Positions 1 to 7,145 of a stretch of 38,407 nt of DNA are shown here, in pieces. The DNA is from Myxococcales bacterium (GTDB lineage: Bacteria > Myxococcota_A > UBA796 > GCA-2862545). How positions within the stretch are numbered: position 1 is the stretch's first letter; every line of letters starts with the position of its first letter. The translations under genes and the position numbers were made by a program. The notes beneath the pieces are model-generated. The model made no database searches. It saw only the letters and a list, made by a program, of their open reading frames with translations, and was not told the DNA's origin. The stretch covers positions 1 through 38,407 of the forward strand of contig JAHQVJ010000071.1 in NCBI GenBank assembly GCA_019634415.1. The letters run 5' to 3'.

Positions 1-2
1 AG

Positions 3-611
3 GGCTCGGAGGTGCTGCTGTGGTCCTGTCTGCCCATCACGGGCAGTGCGGGGCTCGCACCGGATCTGCGGGGCGCGCTGCCACCCGGCGTCGAGCCCGG
101 CTGCGTGCGGCACCACCAGGTGCCCGTGGACGAGCAGGTGGTCGTGCAGGGCGTCGCCGTGGCGCCGCTGCCCGTCTGGATGCTCGCGTGCGCGCCCGGC
201 CTGTGCGGCGATCTTCAAGGCGTCGACGATGCGCAGCTGGAGGATCCGCTGGACTGGCTCACGGAGCTGCCCGTCTCCGGCGTGAGCGCTGCGTCGCGGG
301 CTGCGCCGCTGCACATGGAGGGTGAGGAGCCGGCGCTCAACCCGCCCATCGAGGAGTCTCCGCCCTTGCTGGTGGAGGGGGCCACGGGACAGGTGATCCC
401 GTTGTCGTTCCTGGCCCCAGGAGCCCAGATCGCCTTCGGCTACACCACCGCCGGAGGGTTCTCCATGCCGAGCTACGACGTGTCCAGCGAGGGGCGCGTG
501 GCGCTGTCGTGGGTGGCTCCGGAGGAGCCGGGGGCCGCGCGCCTGTACGTGGTGGTGGAGGACGGACGGGGGGGCAGCACCCTGTGGCGCGGCGACGCCG
601 CTATTCGATGA
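3..611 (+). CDS. Hypothetical protein with Ig-like C-terminus, 5' partial
   Basis: The reading frame is open from the first bases of the window, so the true start lies upstream. About 200 residues are visible and I do not recognise the family. The visible part is rich in Pro, Gly, Glu and Val, with Cys pairs near the start (GCVRHH and LACAPGLCG), a Pro-rich linker (NPPIEESPP), and a C-terminal stretch of alternating hydrophobic residues (ARLYVVVEDGRGG) that resembles an Ig-like or cadherin-like beta sandwich. Composition fits a secreted or envelope protein; the signal peptide would be outside the window. The stop codon lies inside the 3' end of the convergent gene on the minus strand, giving an 11-base tail-to-tail overlap. 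Coding status is supported by the uninterrupted frame and by the fit with its neighbour; function is unknown. Confidence 0.6.
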   Translation, partial: GSEVLLWSCLPITGSAGLAPDLRGALPPGVEPGCVRHHQVPVDEQVVVQGVAVAPLPVWMLACAPGLCGDLQGVDDAQLEDPLDWLTELPVSGVSAASRAAPLHMEGEEPALNPPIEESPPLLVEGATGQVIPLSFLAPGAQIAFGYTTAGGFSMPSYDVSSEGRVALSWVAPEEPGAARLYVVVEDGRGGSTLWRGDAAIR

Positions 612-1326
612 GATCGAGCTGTGCGTAGAAGGTTCCGATCTCTGCGCCGATGGCTTGGGCAGCCTCCTCCGTGAGGTGGCCCAGGCTGTCGCGGTAGTCC
701 TCGCAGCTGCGCACCTCGGGCGACATGCCCGCCACGACGCTGTCGCCGACCACCGCGTCGATGGCGGCGTCGATGTGGGCGTGCTGCCAGGAAGCGCGGA
801 TCAAGCCAGCGCCCGAGTCGCAGCCGGCGTGGGCGGGTCCACCCACCACGGGCTGAAGCACGATCTGCTCCACGGTGGGCAGCTTGTCCTCGATGGTGGC
901 GATGGTGGCGTCGATGGCGTCGGCCCAAGCCACCTCGTCGTCGCCGTAGGGGCCGCTGACGGAGAGCAGCACGCGATCGGGGCTGTCGGCGGCGTCGGCG
1001 CAGCGAGACAGCACCTGCAGCGACCAGCCGGTGTAGTCGGGATCTTGCCAGAGATCGACCCCGCCTCCACTGCTCCACAGCAGCTGCCAGCGGTCGTCCT
1101 CCACCTCGGACTCGAAGGCGTCGTCGGTGGTGTACCAGCCCCCGCGGGTCTGGCCGACCTGGGAGTAGCCGATCACCTGGGTGCATCGGAAGCCTGGATC
1201 GGGCTCGTCGCCCGTGTCGGTGGGCACGAAGGCCGGCGGGGTGGCCAGCGGTGGATTTCGCCAGTCCTGGGTGGTGATCTCACCACTGCATCCCGTTGCC
1301 CAGAGCGCCACCGTCGCCAACATCAT
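601..1326 (-). CDS. Lipoprotein, SGNH/GDSL-hydrolase-like hypothetical
   Basis: The start is the ATG at 1326 because a GAGG Shine-Dalgarno sequence lies about 6 bases upstream and the product then begins MMLATVALWATGCSG, a short lipoprotein signal with the lipidated Cys after ATG. The longer frame upstream would spoil this signal. The mature protein (about 225 residues) has VIGYSQVGQT near its start, LLSVSGPYGDDE in the middle, IVLQPVVGGP, and near the end CEDYRDSLGHLTEEA. The order resembles the SGNH esterase blocks, with Ser of GYSQ as possible nucleophile and the Asp-x-x-x-x-His of DSLGH as possible catalytic pair. This is inference; the family is best called hypothetical with an SGNH-like look. 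It is probably anchored to a periplasm-facing membrane. Its 3' end overlaps the upstream plus-strand gene by 11 bases. Confidence 0.75.
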   Translation of the reverse strand: MMLATVALWATGCSGEITTQDWRNPPLATPPAFVPTDTGDEPDPGFRCTQVIGYSQVGQTRGGWYTTDDAFESEVEDDRWQLLWSSGGGVDLWQDPDYTGWSLQVLSRCADAADSPDRVLLSVSGPYGDDEVAWADAIDATIATIEDKLPTVEQIVLQPVVGGPAHAGCDSGAGLIRASWQHAHIDAAIDAVVGDSVVAGMSPEVRSCEDYRDSLGHLTEEAAQAIGAEIGTFYAQLDLIE

Positions 1327-1391
1327 GCCGTCCCTCGACCCGCATGGAAGCATACCCCAGGGCTTGCGCGAGCCTGATGAACCGTGCGGGT

Positions 1392-1420
1392 TTGACGAGG
1401 CCGGATGGCAGGGCTAGGTG
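1392..1420 (+). promoter_or_regulatory. Possible promoter of the L36 gene
   Basis: TTGACG at 1392-1397 is followed 17 bases later by TAGGTG at 1415-1420, about 30 bases before the L36 start codon. The -35 box is close to consensus and the -10 box is weak. This is the only plausible housekeeping promoter I see in the 124-base gap between the divergent lipoprotein and L36 genes. Confidence 0.35.
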
Positions 1421-1450
1421 CTGCATCTCGTACGGTTTCAGAGGATCCCC

Positions 1451-1591
1451 ATGAAGGTCGCTCACTCTCTGCGCTCCCTCAAGAAGCGCCACAAGGACTG
1501 CCAGGTCGTCAAGCGGCGGGGCCGGGTCTACGTCATCAACAAGACCAACCCCCGCTTCAAGGCGCGCCAGGGCTCGTCGAAGAAGAAGTAG
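1451..1591 (+). CDS. rpmJ: 50S ribosomal protein L36, cysteine-poor (type B) form
   Basis: A 46-codon gene. The start [20 protein letters not shown] and the segment [11 protein letters not shown] are diagnostic of bacterial L36, the small protein that binds 23S rRNA in the large subunit. AGAGGA lies a few bases before the ATG. The usual zinc-binding L36 has a Cys-x2-Cys-x12-Cys-x4-His set. Here only one Cys (residue 17) remains and the equivalent of the second half reads [11 protein letters not shown], so it is the zinc-independent C-minus paralogue like E. coli YkgO. In many bacteria the C-minus form is expressed under zinc limitation or replaces the zinc form; no Zur-like operator was recognised here. 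It stands alone, away from other ribosomal genes. Its last 35 bases overlap the 3' end of the convergent hydrolase gene. Confidence 0.95.
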   Translation: MKVAHSLRSLKKRHKDCQVVKRRGRVYVINKTNPRFKARQGSSKKK

Positions 1592-3014
1592 GCAGGCGCA
1601 CGCACGACGGGCGCGCTCCCTCGCAGTACAGCCTCGCACGCCAGGGTCGGTACACCGGCACCACGTAGTCGGGGTGTTGGTCGGCCACGACCACCCTCAG
1701 GTGGTGGCCTGCGGAGACGCGGTAGGCGATGGCACGGGCCTCGATGTCCACCACCTGGTGGGCAGCGGGGACGGCTGTGCGGGTGCCCTGATGCCCTCGG
1801 GTGATCAGGGTCGCAGATCCGTCGGGGGCCACGTCGTGCAGCTCGGCGTGGATCTGGAAGAAGGGCCGGTTGGAGAGCACGTGCAGCTGGAACTGCACGG
1901 CGCCAAGCAGGGTGAGGTCCGAGGTCAGGGGGGCTCCCTCGAACCGCGCCTCCTCTCGTGGCCAGGCGTCTCGTGTGCCTGCCAGATCGCGATGCAGCGC
2001 CGTGGCCAGGGTGTAGGCGGGGTCGGTGGGCACGTGGTTGACGTTGTGGTTTGCAGCCGGGGCCGTGGGCGCCTGATCCGACAGCGTGTTGTCGACGCGC
2101 AGGTAGAGGGTGTGAGCGCCGTCGGGCTGCAGCGCCGGCGTGTGGTGGTGGACCCAACCCGGGCGCTCCACGTAGGTGACGACGGAGTCGTCGTCGCCCT
2201 CGTTGCTGCCCAGCAGCCACCGCGCCAGCCACCGGTCCACCATCTCGGTGCGTAGGGCCACGGCGCTCTTGGCGTCTTGGCCGTCGTGGCCGCCGCCGCC
2301 GAGCAGCAGCCGCTTGGGCTGCGGCAGCAGCGCGAACATGCGCAGCAGGTCGTTGGCGGGCATGCCCACGTCGTGCCAGCCGTGCACGCACAGCACGGGG
2401 CAGCGGATCCGGTGGGCGAAGATCCGAGGCGACAGCGGCTGCAGCCAGGCGCGCAGCCGCTCCCAGTCGCCTTCGATGGCCCACTGGCGGGCCAGATCCT
2501 GCAGCCCGGCCGTCATCACCCGCCGGCGCATCGTGCGGGTGAAGAACCAGGTCGACAGGGCTCCGTCTGGCACGGCGAAGTCGGCGAAGTCCACGAAGAT
2601 GTTCTCGGGCACGACGGTGCGCACGCCGGGACAGTGGGCGGCCGCCATCCAGCTGTGCCAGCCCCCCTGGGAGCTGCCCGCGACGGCCACGCGGCTTCCG
2701 TCCACGGGCAGGGTGTCGCGGGTCCACTGCACCACGGTCTGCAGATCGAACAGCTCCTGGGCCCCGAGGTGGAAGGACAGCCCCTCGCTGCCTCCCTGGC
2801 CACGCACGCTGTAGCAGACGCTGGCGTAGCCACGTGAGGCCAGCCCGCGTCCGCGGGGCAGGGTGGTGGCCTTGCTGCCGTTCTCGCCGTGTCCGTGCAC
2901 CAGCACCACCACGGGCCAGCCATCGCTCGGCGGCGGGCCGTCCGGCAGGCACACCGTCGCGTCCAGTCGCACACCGTCGTTGGCTGGGATCCAGTGGGGA
3001 TCTTCCGTCGTCAT
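1557..3014 (-). CDS. CocE/NonD-type (S15) alpha/beta-hydrolase with jelly-roll C-terminus
   Basis: A 485-residue protein of the X-Pro dipeptidyl-peptidase/CocE hydrolase group, which hydrolyses acyl esters or N-terminal dipeptides. The alpha/beta-hydrolase core covers roughly residues 1-265: [12 protein letters not shown] forms the oxyanion loop, GSSQGG holds the nucleophile Ser115, HGWHD supplies an acidic residue at about 215, and GGGGHDGQ supplies His243. Residues about 270-470 match the beta-sandwich domain typical of these enzymes. There is no signal peptide, so it is probably cytoplasmic. The start ATG overlaps the oligoendopeptidase stop as ATGA, which implies translational coupling and a shared peptide-breakdown role. 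The last 11 codons (a Ser/Thr/Pro tail, [12 protein letters not shown]) lie antisense to the end of the L36 gene and are probably a non-conserved extension. Confidence 0.85.
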   Translation of the reverse strand: MTTEDPHWIPANDGVRLDATVCLPDGPPPSDGWPVVVLVHGHGENGSKATTLPRGRGLASRGYASVCYSVRGQGGSEGLSFHLGAQELFDLQTVVQWTRDTLPVDGSRVAVAGSSQGGWHSWMAAAHCPGVRTVVPENIFVDFADFAVPDGALSTWFFTRTMRRRVMTAGLQDLARQWAIEGDWERLRAWLQPLSPRIFAHRIRCPVLCVHGWHDVGMPANDLLRMFALLPQPKRLLLGGGGHDGQDAKSAVALRTEMVDRWLARWLLGSNEGDDDSVVTYVERPGWVHHHTPALQPDGAHTLYLRVDNTLSDQAPTAPAANHNVNHVPTDPAYTLATALHRDLAGTRDAWPREEARFEGAPLTSDLTLLGAVQFQLHVLSNRPFFQIHAELHDVAPDGSATLITRGHQGTRTAVPAAHQVVDIEARAIAYRVSAGHHLRVVVADQHPDYVVPVYRPWRARLYCEGARPSCVRLPTSSSTSPGAP

Positions 3015-4831
3015 GGGTGGGCTTGTGCGGTGGCGTCGAGGAAGGTGCGGATGTGGCCCTCGAGCGGCTGCATGGCGGCACGCCAGAAGGCGGGCTGGGA
3101 CAGGTCGACCCCCAGGCAGTGCTCGGCTGCGTCTTCGGCCCAGGCGTAGCCGGTCTGGGCGAGCAGCTCGCGGTAGCGGGGCACGAAGGACGCACCCTGC
3201 TCGCGGGCCATGGCGTGCACGGCGGTGCTGAACAGGTAGCCGAAGGTGTAGGGCCAGTTGTAGAAGCTGCGGGTGGCCATGTAGAAGTGCAGGATGCTCT
3301 GCCAGCGATGGGGGCCATGGGTGCGCATGCTGGAGCCGAAGACCTGCTGCTGGGTGCGCGCCATGGCCTCGTCCAGCGCGTCGGGAGCGAGGGGTCCCTC
3401 GCGGACCATCCCGTACAGGCCGCGCTCGAACTGGTAGGAGACACGGACGCCGAGCAGGTAGCTGACCCCGGAGCGGATCTCGTTCTCCAGGATGCGCAGG
3501 CGCAGGGCCTCTGGAGCCTGGGTGAGCAGGTGGTCCCGCAGCAACGCCTCGGCGAAGGTGCTGGCGGTCTCGGCCGTGGCGCTGCGCACCCGGCGACGGG
3601 GGCTGGGGCCTTCGAACAGGGTGTGGTTGTGCCACGCATGGCCCAGCTCGTGGGCCAAGGTGAAGTGAGTGTTCAGCGTGGGGGACCACGTCATGAGGAT
3701 GCGGCTCTGCGACACGCTGGGCATGCGGGCACAGAAGCCGCCTGCGCGTTTGCTGGGGCGCGGGGCTGCGTCGACCCAGCCCTCGGCGACGGCGTGTCGA
3801 GCGAAACGCGCCATCTCGGGATCGAAGGTGCGGAAGCTGTCCTCCACCAGCTGGATCCCGCTGGTGAAGGTGCCGTCGAGCCACTCGTCCTCGCTGTCGT
3901 CCTGGGGCAGCGGGGCGGACAGGTCCCACCAGTCGAGCACGGGCTTGCCCAGCAGCTCCGCCTTGCGCTCCAGGTAGGCGCGCAGCAGCTCGTCGAGCTC
4001 GGGGACCGCGCTCCAGAGGGCGTCCAGGGTCTCGGGGCGCACCCGGTTGTAGGCGCAGGTGTCGGCCAGCTCGTCCACGCCTCGGTGGCGGTTCAGCGCG
4101 TCGCGGGCGCCCGTGATGTGGTCCAGCGCCATGGCGCAGGTGTCGCGCTCGCCCCGCCAGGCCTCGGCGACGGCGTGGAACACGCGCTCGCGGACGGCTG
4201 GGTCCCGGTGAGACGCCGCACCACGGAGCTCCGAGGGCGAGCGCGGGCGAGGGGCGTCGTCGCCCGGCAGTGCCACGTGCACCTTCAGCGCTCCCGCGGT
4301 GCGCTGGTACAGCTGGGTCCAGCCGGCGACGGCGTGGGGGAACAGGGAGGTGGACAGCGCGCGCTCCGATCGCGCCAGGCGCAGGGACCGGCTGCGTCGG
4401 TCGGAGCGCAGGGCAGGCTCGAAGTCGGCCAGCTCGGGCCGCGTGACGAAGGCCTCGAAGACCTCGTCGCTGGCGGCGTCCAGGGCGGCGTCCACGGCGA
4501 CGCTGGCGTCGGCGAGCCGGCTCCCCAGGTGTCGGGCGCGCTGCGCGGCATCGCGAGCGGCGACGTCGCTGGTCTTCGCGGCGTGGGTGCAGTTGGCGAA
4601 GCCGATCAGCGCCCCCACGATCTGGCTGACTCGCTCGATCTGTCGTAGTGCCGCGCTGTAGGCGCCTGCGTCCTCGTCGAAGGAGGGGAGGTCGCGCACC
4701 TGCTTCAGCAGGTCTGCCACGGCCTGTTGTGCATCGGCGTAGGCCTGGACGAAGGGATCGGCCTGCACCCCTCCCTCGTACACGGGGTCCATGTCCCAGG
4801 AGGGGGCTGCCTGTGCTTCCTCGTCGCTCAC
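3011..4831 (-). CDS. pepF: Oligoendopeptidase F-like M3 metallopeptidase
   Basis: A 606-residue zinc peptidase of the M3 family, which cuts short cytoplasmic peptides. The catalytic motif HELGH is at residues 394-398 and the downstream helix ETASTFAE gives the third zinc ligand (about Glu421). The length is normal for PepF. I chose the GTG at 4831: the sequence GGAGGTCCC stands directly before it and the GTG overlaps the stop of the upstream DUF3604 gene as GTGA. The in-frame extension to 4906 would run inside the upstream gene. It is the middle member of a three-gene chain linked by 4-base overlaps, so one transcript and coupled translation are expected. Its oligopeptide products could be passed to the S15-type hydrolase encoded next. 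The exact cleavage specificity cannot be read from the sequence. Confidence 0.92.
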   Translation of the reverse strand: MSDEEAQAAPSWDMDPVYEGGVQADPFVQAYADAQQAVADLLKQVRDLPSFDEDAGAYSAALRQIERVSQIVGALIGFANCTHAAKTSDVAARDAAQRARHLGSRLADASVAVDAALDAASDEVFEAFVTRPELADFEPALRSDRRSRSLRLARSERALSTSLFPHAVAGWTQLYQRTAGALKVHVALPGDDAPRPRSPSELRGAASHRDPAVRERVFHAVAEAWRGERDTCAMALDHITGARDALNRHRGVDELADTCAYNRVRPETLDALWSAVPELDELLRAYLERKAELLGKPVLDWWDLSAPLPQDDSEDEWLDGTFTSGIQLVEDSFRTFDPEMARFARHAVAEGWVDAAPRPSKRAGGFCARMPSVSQSRILMTWSPTLNTHFTLAHELGHAWHNHTLFEGPSPRRRVRSATAETASTFAEALLRDHLLTQAPEALRLRILENEIRSGVSYLLGVRVSYQFERGLYGMVREGPLAPDALDEAMARTQQQVFGSSMRTHGPHRWQSILHFYMATRSFYNWPYTFGYLFSTAVHAMAREQGASFVPRYRELLAQTGYAWAEDAAEHCLGVDLSQPAFWRAAMQPLEGHIRTFLDATAQAHP

Positions 4832-7035
4832 GGGACCTCCGCAGGGTGCAGGTAGATGGGACTGGACCACGCCTGGTGGCCGTCTTCGAGGGTCACGCAC
4901 ACCCACAGCGGAGAGTCAGTCCCCTCGCGCAGATCCACGGGAGCGCTGACGCGCACCCTGGTGTGCGGGTTGTGGTCGGGCAGACGCTCGGCCGACAGCG
5001 CCATGCCCAGTCCACCTGCGTTCACACGGACCGGCAGATCGACTACGGAGGTCTGCAGCTGCGCGTGCTCGGTGTGCACGGTCAGGGTGGCGTCGGCGGC
5101 CACCGCGCCGAGCCACACGTCGAATCCGCCGAAGTTGCCGGTGGTGACGGCCTGCCACTGCAGCCGTCCGCCCTCGTGGTGGAAGGCGTGGTCCGGGTTG
5201 AAGGCGTTGATGCGCTGGATGCGCTCGATGGTGGCGCCCGTGATCTGGGCGGTGCCGTCCCAGTGCACCTGGCGGCCACGGCCGCGATAGCGCGCTCCCT
5301 GCCAGCGTACGGCCACGCGGTGGCCCAGCTCGTGGTCGTCGTAGGGTCGATGATGGTGCACCACGTCCTTGCCCAGGCGGATCTCCACCCACGCCACGGG
5401 GCTGGCAGCGCTCACCTCGACGTGCACGGTGGCGCGGCGTGCGTGGGTGCCGTGGATGGTGCCCATGGGCAGCTGGGTGCCGTCGGGTAGCTCCGCGTGC
5501 ACCTGCAGATCGAGGCGGGTGCCGGTGGTGGCCACCGTGCGCCGCTGCCGGATGGCGTCGAGCACGGCGGATCGGGTGAGCTCGGGCACCGTGAAGCAGG
5601 TGAGCCCACCGATGGCGCCGAAGGTGGAGGCGCCCGGGTAGGAGGCACCGGGGCGGCCCTTGTGCCCGTCGCTGTTGGCCACGATGCCCATGCGGTGGCC
5701 CAGGTCGAAGGCGTCGTGGGCGATCCACTCGAAGGTGCCCCAGGCCGAGTGGATCTCCACCGCGCGCTCCAGGCGCTCGTCGTGGGCCAGCTCGATGTCG
5801 GCCCAGCGGCCCCCCACGTGGGCGTAGACGACGCAGTCCTCGTGGGCCAGCGCCTCGAACAGCGCGGCGGCGGTGGTGCAGTCCGTCTGCAGGTCGCTGC
5901 GATCGAGCAGCAGGGCGTGGGACGAGCGACGCAGCGCGCGGCCCTCCTGGGCGAAGTAGACGTTGCGGTCGCCGCCCACGGCGGTGTTGCCGCTCCACTC
6001 GTAGCCGGGGACCGTCACGAAGCGACCGGGCTCGTGAAGCTCGGCGGACAGCTCGTTGAGCTGCGTCCAGAAGGCACCGGTGATCTGGAAGGCGTTGCCT
6101 TGGTGGCTGGCCACGTCGAGGAAGGCGCGATCGCGGGCGAATCGGTAGTAGGCCGCGGCGGTGTTGATGCCCACGGTCTCGCCGCTCTGCCCGTGCAGGT
6201 CGCCCCACACGTGGTGGTCCCCCGTCACGAGACGGATGGGACCGGTGCGTGCGAGGAGCTGGCCCGTGGCGTCGGTGACGGTGACGACGTGGACCCCGGG
6301 GTGCTGACCCACCAGGCCCTCGAGGGTGTGGGCGAAGGTGCCGCTGCGGTAGTCCAGGGTGGCCGGCAGGCCCTGAAGCGGGGGCTCCGACTGCAGCTGC
6401 AGAACGGCCTCGGCCTGGTCGGAGGGGTTGCCGTGGGCGTCCTCGGCCTTGATCCCCAGTCGAAAGGGCTCACCGACGGGCCAGCGCGTGGGAGCCACCG
6501 CCAGCCAGCGGGTCGGAGGACCAGGCACGATGGGGATCGAGAGCCGGTCCGTCACCTCCACGAAGTGGCCCGTGGCGCAGGGATCCACCAGGAAGCGCAG
6601 CTCCCATGCGTCTTCGCAGAAGGTCTGCAGCGTGATGGAGAGGGTGAAGGTGACCGTGTCGCCGGGGCGGAGGCAGCCACCCACCACCTGTGCCGTGAGC
6701 GCCTTGAACCAGGGCCGTGCGTTGCCGAAGGCCTCGAACCGGCAGCGGAAGTCGCAGTCTCGACTCGCCGACACCGTCACGTGGTTGGGGGCCGAGGGGT
6801 TCTCGAGCTGCCACGCGCCGCCGTCGGCGGGGAAGCGCATCGCCACCTTCATGGCCCCTCGGTCGTCGAGGCCGTGGTGCCCCACCGTGTAGATCAGGGT
6901 GAGCCGCTGAGTGGAGCGGACCTCGAAGGGACCGCCGGGCTCGAGGCGAACGGAGCCCAGGTGGGCTGCGTCTGAGGCAGGGGAGACGGGCGCGTCGGCG
7001 AAACCGACCAGACGGCGGTCGACGGGGTCGGGCAT
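4828..7035 (-). CDS. DUF3604 family protein (PHP-like metal-dependent fold)
   Basis: A 735-residue protein. The central part carries the DUF3604 landmarks: WGDLHGQSGETVG at the start of the domain, VTVPGYEWSGN, HVGGRWADIEL, AVEIHSAWGTFEW, and IVANSDGHKGRPG followed by GLTCF. DUF3604 proteins resemble PHP phosphoesterases, and the many His and Asp residues in these blocks probably bind metals. The N-terminal 270 residues form two beta-rich regions that look like Ig-type domains, and the last 200 residues are also beta-rich. No signal peptide is visible. The substrate is unknown. The ATG at 7035 has no Shine-Dalgarno sequence but lies just behind a TGCTATAGG extended -10 box, so the mRNA may be nearly leaderless. 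It is the first gene of the operon with pepF and the S15-type hydrolase. Confidence 0.85.
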   Translation of the reverse strand: MPDPVDRRLVGFADAPVSPASDAAHLGSVRLEPGGPFEVRSTQRLTLIYTVGHHGLDDRGAMKVAMRFPADGGAWQLENPSAPNHVTVSASRDCDFRCRFEAFGNARPWFKALTAQVVGGCLRPGDTVTFTLSITLQTFCEDAWELRFLVDPCATGHFVEVTDRLSIPIVPGPPTRWLAVAPTRWPVGEPFRLGIKAEDAHGNPSDQAEAVLQLQSEPPLQGLPATLDYRSGTFAHTLEGLVGQHPGVHVVTVTDATGQLLARTGPIRLVTGDHHVWGDLHGQSGETVGINTAAAYYRFARDRAFLDVASHQGNAFQITGAFWTQLNELSAELHEPGRFVTVPGYEWSGNTAVGGDRNVYFAQEGRALRRSSHALLLDRSDLQTDCTTAAALFEALAHEDCVVYAHVGGRWADIELAHDERLERAVEIHSAWGTFEWIAHDAFDLGHRMGIVANSDGHKGRPGASYPGASTFGAIGGLTCFTVPELTRSAVLDAIRQRRTVATTGTRLDLQVHAELPDGTQLPMGTIHGTHARRATVHVEVSAASPVAWVEIRLGKDVVHHHRPYDDHELGHRVAVRWQGARYRGRGRQVHWDGTAQITGATIERIQRINAFNPDHAFHHEGGRLQWQAVTTGNFGGFDVWLGAVAADATLTVHTEHAQLQTSVVDLPVRVNAGGLGMALSAERLPDHNPHTRVRVSAPVDLREGTDSPLWVCVTLEDGHQAWSSPIYLHPAEVP

Positions 7036-7044
7036 GAGGGCATG

Positions 7045-7053
7045 CCTATAGCA
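7045..7053 (-). promoter_or_regulatory. Extended -10 promoter for the DUF3604 operon
   Basis: On the minus strand the sequence TGCTATAGG (TGn plus TATAGG) ends 9 bases before the ATG at 7035. Transcription would start about 2-4 bases before the start codon, which agrees with the missing ribosome binding site. No good -35 box is seen, as is usual for extended -10 promoters. Confidence 0.45.
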
Positions 7054-7117
7054 CTGCGATGGGCCGTGCGTTCCCTGGATGCGGGTCGCGCGTTGGTCGT
7101 CTATGTTGTGCCTGTCG

Positions 7118-7133
7118 TGTGCCCGAGGGCACA
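7118..7133 (+). promoter_or_regulatory. Hairpin directly before the ribosome binding site
   Basis: TGTGCCC-GA-GGGCACA is a perfect 7-base inverted repeat (functionally a 6-bp stem with a CGAG loop). Its last base is the first base of the AGGAGGA ribosome binding site (7133-7139) of the beta-helix lipoprotein gene. It could affect translation start or mRNA stability; no T-tract follows, so it is unlikely to be a terminator. Confidence 0.4.
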
Positions 7134-7145
7134 GGAGGAACCCCC

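Noticed and set aside
473..1186. Long Arg/Gly-rich open frame antisense to the start region
   Set aside because: It is a GC-driven shadow of the lipoprotein gene at 601-1326, with low-complexity arginine runs and no ribosome binding site.
1528..3929. Two much longer minus-strand frames (703 and 790 residues) covering the hydrolase and peptidase region
   Set aside because: One is out of frame with the real proteins and the other is only the hydrolase frame extended through the peptidase gene; the ATGA junction at 3014 gives the true start.
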